This document shows, one piece after another, positions 22,086-31,200 of a DNA stretch of 64,000 nucleotides (the first letter of the stretch is position 1; each line of letters opens with the position of its first letter). This DNA comes from Ctena decussata. Lineage: Eukaryota; Mollusca; Bivalvia; Lucinida; Lucinidae. The stretch is from the NCBI GenBank assembly GCA_963989385.1, contig OZ022502.1:47609454-47673453 (forward strand). The letters run 5' to 3'. Under the pieces are notes generated by a model that was not told the DNA's origin, did no database searches, and worked only from the letters and a program-made list of their open reading frames with translations. The translations under genes and the position numbers were made by a program.

Positions 22086-23084
22086 AGTCTCTTTGAAACG
22101 AGATATTCGTGGAACCACCAGACAAGGTAAAATCTAACAAAAGTATCAGGATGACAATTCACAATGATCCACATTATCTAGAACTGTATTATTTCTATAC
22201 GTTTCTATTTTTCAATGGAATACAAGGTAAAACGTTCTAAAGTGACTTTGAATATAATTTTTGACAGACCGAAGTAAAAGATCATCATCTGCTAAAAACG
22301 GATAGTGCGAAATATATGCCTATTTAGAAAAACCAAACTGTCAACTTTTATAACAACTAATGTAAAAAGTCAAGGTGCCCCTACTGTTGTAAAGGTTATA
22401 CAGTGGTTATCGGTCAGAATATGTTTGTCTTTATGACTCTAGAATGTTAAGATAATACTTCGGGGTCAAGTCAGCAATTGTTCAGAATTTTCATTTCCAC
22501 ACGTGACAGGAATATCTGTGAGGTTTAACAGTAATATCATATTTCAAGTCATCAACTGTCCAAAATTTCATCTGATATTGCTTCGAAGACTGAATTCAGA
22601 GAACAAAAATCTAAATTTGATTCCAGCTTTGTTGTTAACGTGCATCATGAGCTCTACTTTGCATTTCAAAGTTCTCAGATTGCTGAAAGCAGCATTATCA
22701 CTCCAAATATCCAGCTAAATAAAAGTAATATCGTTTTAAAACTAAATATTTTGTGAAGCTTACCACAAGAAATGCTTTAAACTGTCTGGAACACCTTTAA
22801 GAGTTGATCCGCATAAGAAAATGAGGCAAAAATGGTAAACTGGCTTTGGACCTTGACTGCCTACCCATTTGTCTTAACCTTTAATTAGAGCTCTTGTTTG
22901 CATTTCAATGTTCTCAGATTCTGCTGAATGCAGCATATGTCGCGAAGACGATGTTATAAACAGGGCGAAAACAATAATAGAATATACTGCTCACAAAAAG
23001 TAAAGGATATTTTTACAAAGAAGGCAGTATAAAAATTAATGATAATGGCTTGGTAAGATTATAATTGTATATCGATAGAGCACT
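22086..23084. other. No gene; one short duplicated segment
   Basis: A ~50-bp segment with GAGCTCTACTTTGCATTTCA and GTTCTCAGATTGCTGAA at about 22648-22700 recurs, diverged, at about 22888-22940. Nothing else recognised. Confidence 0.45.
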
Positions 23085-23540
23085 TTTCAAGTGACAATAT
23101 TCAACTTATACAGTCACAGCAGGTCACGTGACCTAGAGCAACACATAAAGGACTATGGGGTCTACATATCAATTTTGCATCGGCGAAAAAAAATTCTTTT
23201 GGACACTAAGATTTTATCAATACGAATATTTAAATTCTTTATAAATTTCGAAAATGAAAAATCCTCTTTGGTAGGCTTTATTGCGTTATTTAAGGTGTAG
23301 GACCCTTGTAAATGTCACCATCGGTGAGACAATTCATCACACAATGGTATCGTTTTCGCCTACCATTTCGATCTGTGATAAAACCGCATAAAAAGTGTCT
23401 GCATCTTGTTAACTGAGGCATTATGCGTCTGTCTTAATAAAGTTCGCATAAAAATTAGCAGTCATTGCTGTGCTGGTTGGGTGTCGACCCTTTGTCTACT
23501 TTCAATTTACTCTAGGTCACGTGACAAAGTTAGATGTATC
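23085..23540. repeat. Inverted pair of GTCACGTGAC palindromes
   Basis: GTCACGTGAC occurs at 23123-23132 and 23516-23525. The first is followed by CTAGAGCAAC and the second is preceded by TTTACTCTAG, so the neighbourhoods are diverged inverted copies. They may be the arms of a ~450-bp foldback element. The motif also fits an E-box of the bHLH-Zip type. Confidence 0.45.
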
Positions 23541-23868
23541 AATATTCGGACTGAAGGTCTCTATGAATATTTGTTTAATGAATTATATCAGTAAAATATT
23601 CATCTACTTATTTCTCTTAATTCTGCTTTTTTAAATGTCTAAATATCCATTACTTATTTTGAGCAGTATAATATCATTTTAAAACTAGCCTTGTGAAGAT
23701 AACAAAAATAAGGGCAACTATTTGACTATTGTTTATTGTATTTTTTATAAGTATAGTATTATTTCAGTATTTGGTAGGGCGCATGAAATTGTGGTGGTTT
23801 TATACGCCGACACATGTGGCATGTAACAATTTTTGTCGCAAGGGGGTTATGTTTAGATGATTAAACAA
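23541..23868. other. No feature recognised
   Basis: AT-rich spacer. Nothing recognised. Confidence 0.4.
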
Positions 23869-23957
23869 TGTTGCATGTACTATATTTTGTCATGCAACAT
23901 ATTATTGGGGTGTTAACATAGTGCCACATGTTGCATGACACATGTTTCATGCAACAT
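23869..23957. repeat. Cluster of ATGTTGCATG inverted words
   Basis: ATGTTGCATG or its complement occurs four times in 90 bp. One pair, ATGTTGCATGA (23928-23938) and TCATGCAACAT (23947-23957), forms a perfect 11-bp stem with an 8-nt loop. Confidence 0.7.
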
Positions 23958-24797
23958 TTGTCACCATGTCAACTCACATATACAGTTTCGGCAGTTTTTG
24001 ATTGACAGACAGTGTTTACAGATGAGGATCAAGCACTGTTGGTTTAAACCATATTCTATTCATGATTTGTTACATACAGTATACATGTAATATACATACA
24101 ATTCAGTTATATATAGGATATGAAGGTAAGCGTGGTGCTTAATAAAAGTCATCTTCTGAAGCATTGTTTGTTTTCTAATTTCAGGAATAATCCAAGAAGT
24201 TATCCGTTCTGAAAACGTGAGTAATCTGTTGTGATATTTCATGTTAGTGTCCTTTTGTCGAAATACGAGCGCTTTGTTAAGACAGTCGGATGTCCGTGTC
24301 CTAGCATTATGTCAACAGTGCATATTAAGAGCAGTCTGTAAACGAATAAAGCCTATGTGGCACATACGCACCACGTCCAAACAATAATAAGGCTTCACAT
24401 AAAAAAGAGCTTAGCAGATCTCTCAATAACCGTCTTTTATGTTTTATACAGAGAAGTATCAGTGCATCTTGACGATTTCCGCAATTATTAAAAAGGGAAA
24501 CAAAATGTTACTTCCCGTTAGCTTTCCTGGACTAAGAAAACCTTCAAAAGATTGGACCTGTCCTATATATGTTAGCTTTTGCTCCTTAAGAAGCAATAAA
24601 TATTTGCTTTAAGTGTTAAAATGGAGAAAGGAAGCCAAAATAAAAAAACATATTGCTTTCCCTGAAAGTTTACTATACCCATTCATCTTAAACTTGAGAC
24701 CATGATGGTCTATCGACTGTTTGCATTACGATTTTCTTTATAATGCAAGAAGCAAACAGCAAATACGCAGATCAACCTAACAGACTCAGCAAACTGG
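23958..24797. other. No feature recognised
   Basis: AT-rich. Only chance frames; no repeat family recognised. Confidence 0.5.
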
Positions 24798-24939
24798 CCC
24801 CGAGGTTATAAACTTTTTCCGTGCTCAATTGAGCTGAACATGAAATTTTACCTGCTGATAAATGCATTAGTTTTGCTGAGTGTGAACTTTTTTCTGCTTA
24901 TGAACATGAAAATGCCAACATTAGTTGGCATAACCTCGG
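24798..24939. mobile_element. Foldback MITE, family D, copy 2
   Basis: Ends CCCCGAGGTTATAAA and TTAGTTGGCATAACCTCGG. It shares TTTCCGTGCTCAATTGAGC with copy 1 at 4643. The 61-codon frame starting at 24840 is a shadow. Confidence 0.65.
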
Positions 24940-25795
24940 AGCCTGATTTAAGTAGTTGCTTGCTACAAGATATCACTTTGTACATCCTTCCTTTAGCCAG
25001 ATATGCATTCAAGCTGGCTGTTTAAATGTACAGGATAAGCTGATTCTTTGCTTTTTACTTGTTCTGTAGATCTAAAGTTCATTTTTGATGGCGTCGTTAA
25101 TGTATCGATTTTCTTGGCTTGTGTTTCTAATAAAACAGAAAAATGACAAGTGCTGATTTATGGTTTACCCTGTCTTTTGTGTCTCATTCATCAGTCATGT
25201 AATTAACAAGGATGGCGGATTTCCAATGCAAGTATACTCCAGCATGACACAAACTGTTAGATAATGTGTACCATGGGAACAAAACTTCTGAGAAATTCAG
25301 AAGTTAATAAATATTTATGTATATTTCGGAGAAAAAGGTTTTTAAATGCTGCTGTGCAAATAATACAAAAGGAAGCTATATGATGCCTGATTTTATTATC
25401 ATTATCTTTGTCATGATTATTTTTATTATTATTACCGGATATTATAATTATTGTAGTAATTATTATTATTATTATTATTATTTATTCTTTGTTTACTGGG
25501 GCTTACTATAGCGCTCCGTCATCATAGATGATGGCTTTGCGACGGTGCATGGGTACATCTCCAGATTTACCTGCTTCTCAAAAGGTAACGAATTTGGTGA
25601 CATCCTGTTTCCTTCTCTGAAAATCGCACCCGTACCAAAAGGGGGACACCCTTAACAGAAAAGAATTCTCTCCTTTGGGAGCAAATTGGTTTTTCAAGAG
25701 ATAACCAATTCCAGAAAACAGTCAAAAATGATAGAGCAGTCACTTGACTAGGAGCGTAGCTAGAATGAGCCCCGGAAGCACAGGCTTCAGCATAT
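24940..25795. other. No gene; (ATT)n tract
   Basis: A degenerate (ATT)n tract covers about 25396-25493. GGTGCATGGGTACATCTCC at about 25544 is shared with 17379. No gene seen. Confidence 0.5.
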
Positions 25796-26030
25796 TAGCC
25801 GTGCACGAGGGAACCAACAAAGTATTTGTGCGCCCAGCGCAGACTCAGATCAACCTTGACATCCACCAAGTCTGATCAGACTCCTTGCTAAGCGCTTAAA
25901 AATAGCTAAAAGTCTCAGCTACCTCCTCATGGACAGCGAAGACTGTGATCAGACTGGGCGGATGCCCAGGCTGGTCTGAGTCTACGCTGGGTGCACAACC
26001 ACTTTGTTGGTTTTCTCGTGTCGCGGCTCA
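25796..26030 (-). mobile_element. Foldback MITE, family A, copy 5
   Basis: Left end worn (TAGCCGTGCACGAGG), right end intact (TCTCGTGTCGCGGCTCA). The loop is in minus orientation. It ends 18 bp before the retrotransposon's left LTR, so the LTR element inserted next to an older MITE. Confidence 0.8.
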
Positions 26031-26043
26031 TTATTATATCCAT

Positions 26044-26048
26044 CTGTG
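26044..26048. repeat. Target-site duplication, left copy
   Basis: CTGTG immediately outside the left LTR, identical to the five bases after the right LTR. A 5-bp duplication is usual for Ty3/gypsy integrases. Confidence 0.9.
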
Positions 26049-28137
26049 TGTTACGCAGAAGGTTTTACACACGGTCGACACGGGTGTAGAGCCTTATGCG
26101 TCGCCAGGACGGCGGAGGGTGACTTCCGGTTAAAGGGTTATCTACTAGTGTAATACACTAACAAGGAAACTCTAACAACGTTAGAATTTTTTAAGTTTAT
26201 ATATAATGTAAATTCTATATACAACAATACAATTTACAACTGTCACAATTACAATAATATACAACACATATCAGTTCATGTCGCTGGCCCAAGTAAGGTG
26301 TTTGTTTCAAATCTGTAATCGATTTGCGTACAATACGCAAATAGATTACCGTCTGACGTCAACACCGTACTCGGCTCAGCGCCATGAACTAAAGGAAAAC
26401 ACAAAGAACAAAAGACGTCAGTTTGAGCTCATACAAAAAAACAAGGCCTTATGTTGGTAGACTTCAATTCGTCGTTCCCTGGATCATGTCATGGGCCAGT
26501 CCATATATCATGAGGAACACCAACTCATATAAACACGTGCACGATTATATACTGGTCGCTCCCTGGATTGTACCAGGGACCAGTCTATATATATTAAAAC
26601 ACCTTAGTGGACGAACACTGTCCCACACTTGATGTGACCTTCAGATCTTATCACAGAATCTGGCAAAACTGTGCTAACCACTTCCGCCTACATTTTGTGC
26701 TTCCCGCCTCTGCTTGGGAACCTTGCACAAACGGCGTTGTAACTGCCTCTACCCGGGTTGGTATTAACCTGGAGACGTATATCGCATCTCCAGGTGAGAC
26801 GTGGCTCTAAGTCCTAACAGCTGACTGCCGGACTTGATGTGCCTAAAAATAACGAACTTACACTTAATACATTGTAACTACATAATAACAATACGTAAGA
26901 CTTGGGCCTGTCTTGGAAATACCATACAACGCCCTCGGCGAATGCCGAGCATAACGTGCACACGCCAGCCGTGTCACTAGACACGACTCGCGCTCACGAT
27001 GTAAAGCTAAAAGTGTGCTTACCACTTCCGCCAATGAAGAAACGTAGATCCTACTACGCATGTGCGTCGAAGGATCTGACGTCAAACATTGTCAAGAAGT
27101 ATACTGACGTCAACAGGCATTACCATGACATACCCCACATAAAACATGAATAATCTAAACAATGACCTATTTACATTAAATTGATCGACCAAAATCTAAC
27201 TTGCATATTTATTAATTCATTTCTTTAAACTAAGCGTAATACCATTTGCCATAGAATATAATAACTGAATAAGCGTTTCTAACACATTTGGGATCATAAC
27301 GTTTGATCTGACATCATGACATCCATGATGTTATACCATATGACGCCGTCTAATGAAGGCAAATCAAACGCATGATGACCAAATGCTACCATTATAACTT
27401 ATGGAAAAAACCCTTAATGTGGTGCATGCTATGGCGTCAATTGACGTCACGAGTATTTAAATTAGTTCCATTACAAATCAATCTACTTCTATAGGCCACG
27501 TATACGTGAAACTAATATAAAAAGTGCTGACGTCGCAATAACATGAATGCAACTGACGTCACATGAATAACATGAATGCAACTGACGTCACTGGACGTCA
27601 AATAGACGCACACCATTGCAACCAACATCAGTGATATAAACTATTTCCGAAATTTACAAAACTTCCTAATATACAATTATTATGCGCAGCATGCTTACTA
27701 ATAAAATCGGTCGACACATGCGCAGCCTGATCACTGCCAACAAAATCAAATCAGTCGACACATATAATCATACCATATCAATCAGAAGTCACATTTTTCA
27801 TTCTTAGCCAAACTATTCTAAATAAATATAATAAAATCTTACCCTTCTAGGTCTTAACACAGAATCTGGGCACACAACAATATAACATCCATCAAGAATT
27901 AAACAGCCACGTCTAACTTTTCATTAAAAGATAGGCGTATAAATACTATGCGTCTCACATTAAAATCATGCAATACGCTGTCCACGAGAGGTATTCACAA
28001 ACAACCCATGCATAACGTAGCCACAATTTCCGTAAACGTTTTATTACCACAGTTACCCTAAAAACTGTAGCCTTACTGATTGAAAGGATTAAAATAATCT
28101 CGACGACATAGTGGACGATTAGATCCATTTCGTAACA
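26049..28137 (-). repeat. 3' LTR of the retrotransposon
   Basis: 2089 bp with perfect 7-bp terminal inversion TGTTACG/CGTAACA. It matches the other LTR with an offset of 7820 bp and one visible substitution at 27702. It contains six TGACGTCA octamers (26354, 27077, 27105, 27442, 27554, 27583), two of them inside a 29-bp tandem duplication starting at 27537. An internal imperfect direct repeat (TCCCTGGAT...CCAGT, 26476-26605) is also present. TTTATT at 27208 gives a minus-strand AATAAA that could serve polyadenylation. The short frames inside are not genes: they recur identically in both LTRs. Confidence 0.95.
27442..27590. promoter_or_regulatory. Cluster of CRE-type TGACGTCA sites in the LTR
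   Basis: Perfect TGACGTCA palindromes lie at 27442-27449, 27554-27561 and 27583-27590. Near-matches are TGACGTCG at about 27529 and GGACGTCA at about 27593. In element orientation they lie 550-700 bp from the LTR 5' end, a plausible U3 position. TGACGTCA is the classic CREB/ATF site. The same cluster exists in the other LTR at +7820. Function is inferred only. Confidence 0.55.
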
Positions 28138-28277
28138 TAGGTTTCCCCTTAGGGAGAAAAAAACATAACAATGTTTCTTTTCTGAAATAGTACGAAATGC
28201 GATCGAATCGTAGGCTATGTCAAAACTGGAAAACTAGCTATATACACAACAACGGTGCGATGCATAACGTGGCCAAA
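28138..28277 (-). other. 3' untranslated segment between gag-pol stop and 3' LTR
   Basis: 140 bp after the TAG stop. It ends in the polypurine tract and contains no further frame, so there is no env or extra gene. Confidence 0.8.
28140..28150 (-). promoter_or_regulatory. Polypurine tract
   Basis: On the minus strand AAGGGGAAACC, then TA, stands directly before the 3' LTR start TGTTACG. This is the expected site and composition for plus-strand DNA priming in LTR elements. Confidence 0.8.
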
Positions 28278-31200
28278 CTATCTACTAAGGTAGTCCGCCC
28301 CCAAATTATCTTGGCCGCGGATAGCAACGATCCTGAATCTGTACGGCTGTAATTTCATGGCCCAACGCATGATTCGGGGATTGAGCACCTTAGCTGTCTG
28401 CATATAAGACAAAGGTTTGTGGTCAGTTTCAAGTAGGAACTCCGCCCCATACAGGTACTTACGAAATTTCTCAACACCCCAGATTATACCCAAACATTCC
28501 TTTTCAATTACAGAGTAGTTCCTTTCCCGAGGTAACAATTTCTTGCTAGCATAAGCAATCGGCAAACGACCTTCACCTTCGAATTCCTGAAGCAAAATAG
28601 CTCCAAGACCAACGTCTGAAGCGTCTGTTCGAAGTACAAACGGGTTACCTTCTTGAAAAACAGGTAAGCGAAGAATAGGACTAGACGTGAGCCTACTCTT
28701 CAGGGTTTGAAATGCCCTTTCATGCTGATCTTGCCAATCTTTGATAGAATTAGGTCTATCCCGTTTAGTTAAATCAGTCAGAGGAGAAGCTATGGATGAG
28801 AAATTTGGGATGAAACGACGGTAAAACCCAGCTAATCCCAGAAAAGATTTAATTTGCCTTTTCGTACATGGACGAGGAGCATCTCTGATGGCCTGTATCT
28901 TGTCCTCTTGCGGTCGTACCGTCTGTCCGACGATATTGTGACCAAGGCACTCGATACTGCCATAACCGATCATGCATTTAGATGGTTTTGCCGTCAATTT
29001 GGCCGACCTGAGCCGATCTAACACTTGACGTAATGACGTCACATGATCCTTCCATGTTTCAGTAAATATCCACATGTCATCAACAAAGCTGTCAACATTT
29101 GGGAGATTGGACAATATGATTCTCATTAACCTACAAAATGAGGCTCCCGAATTGACCAAACCGAAGGGCATAGTTTTAAACTGGAATAAACCCTTAGGCG
29201 TTTCAAATGCCGTCAAAGGTTTAGACCTTTCAGTAAGACTGACTTGCCAATAACCCTTACTCAGGTCCATCTTTGTAAAGAATTTATGTCCCGACATTTT
29301 ATTGATAACCTCCTCCATATTTGGCATAGGTTCTGCATCGAATTCCGTCACTTTGTTAAGCTTCCGGAAGTCGATACAGAATCTAACCGATCCGTCTTTC
29401 TTCGGAACTAGGACAACAGGAGATGAATACGGTGAAATCGACGGCTCGATTACCCCTAAATCTAACATATCCTGTATCTCCGTCTCCATGACGTTACGCG
29501 TCTTATACGGAATAGAATAACCTTTCGTCCGTATGGGTTCTGACGTGAGTAGTTTGATATCGTGCTTTATTTGATCAGTTCGACCGGGTAAACTTGATAG
29601 TACATCCGGGTACTGTTTAATCAACGCTTCAACCTCCATACGTTGTTCTGACGTTAACGTATCCGAGATACTGACGTCATTATAAGTTTCCGGCTCTTTA
29701 GCTGTCGGAAAAGCACAATCATCAAGAGAAAATTCATCACTACCATCGTCATCAACCGACTCTGTAGTCTCAGTAGACAATAAACAATGTGACGGCACAC
29801 TACGACGTTCGACATATTGTTTCAGCATATTAGCATGATATGTACTCACGACACCATTGACGTCGATTTTATAGTCCATTCTATTCACCACCTCTACTAC
29901 TTCATATGGACCCTTCCACTGCAATAACAGTTTATTACTGTCAGTTGGCAGTAATAACAGTACTTTATCTCCCACGTTAAATTTACGCGACCTAGCGCGT
30001 TTGTCATAATAAGCCTTTTGCTTTACTTGTACTTTCCGTAAATTATCATGTGCTAACTTACACGTCTGCTCTAACCGTTCTCTCAACTCAATAACGTACT
30101 GGTACGTAGACAGAACCTGCTCATCCTGTACCTCTTCAGACCATAATTCACGTAATATTGCCATAGGGCCCTTAACGTTACGTCCGTATAACAATTCGAA
30201 CGGAGAAAACCCTAATGACTCCTGCGGAACCTCCCTTATTGCAAACAGTAGTGCTGGGAGATATTTATCCCAGTCCTTTGGACGTTCTGCGCACATCCTA
30301 CGTAGCATTTGCTTCAACGTCGCGTGAAAACGCTCTACGAGACCGTTGCAGATAGGATGATACGGCGTCGTGGTTAACTGCTGGAGTGATAACAGCCTGC
30401 TTACTTCTTTCATAACTTCAGCAGTAAACTGACTTCCGCAATCTGTTAACATTTCATCAGGTAAGCCAACTCTACTAAACATCTCAACTAACGCTTCGGC
30501 AACGCGTTCTGTCTCAATGCCGGGTAACGCTACCGCCTCGGGATATCTCGTCGCATAGTCTATCATTGTTAAAATATAGCGGGATTTCCTGTCAGAACGA
30601 GGTTCTATCGGTCCAACTATATCAACAGCGACTCGTTTAAATGGTGTGTCAATCTGTGGCAACTTTCCTAAAGGAACCTTAGTGACACGACCTTTTTGAA
30701 TAGTCCTTTGACATATGTCACAAGATTTACAAAACCTTGCCACATCACCACAAACTCCAGGCCAAAAGAACTCAGTCAACACTCTATCCATAGTTTTCTT
30801 TATGCCCAAATGACCTGACATTAAGGTTTCGTGCGCCAATCTTAACACCTTTTCACGAAAACCTTCAGGGATAATAAGTTGCAAAGTGACCTTGTTTCCC
30901 TTAGTAAACTGCCTATACAATAAATCTTTCTTTCGGATAAACTTAGTTTCACCTCGGTTCAATCCACGACTAATAGTCACATTCCCAGATTCCACTCTTT
31001 GCCTTATGCCATTCAATTTAGGGTCAACAACTTGGGCCTGCTTCAATGCCTCCTTATCACTAGCAATAATTTGATCAGGAACTTTAAGTTTCCTATAGAC
31101 CTCTTCACCTTGTTTAGCTTGTGACCTAGTCACTGCCGCCATTGCAAAATGGGACATATCGGGAAGTTTTGACCCGTCAATATTTCCAATAACCAGGTCA

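Noticed and set aside
26278..27153. Five frames of 60-83 codons, repeated identically at 34098-34973
   Set aside because: They lie inside the LTRs; four of the five are on the strand opposite to gag-pol. Their duplication reflects the LTRs, not a gene pair.
28138..28277. Possible env-like third gene
   Set aside because: Only 140 bp between the gag-pol stop and the LTR, with no frame.
29302..29520. Plus-strand frames at 29302, 30886 and 32623
   Set aside because: Antisense shadows of the gag-pol frame, low complexity where they cross the coiled coil.
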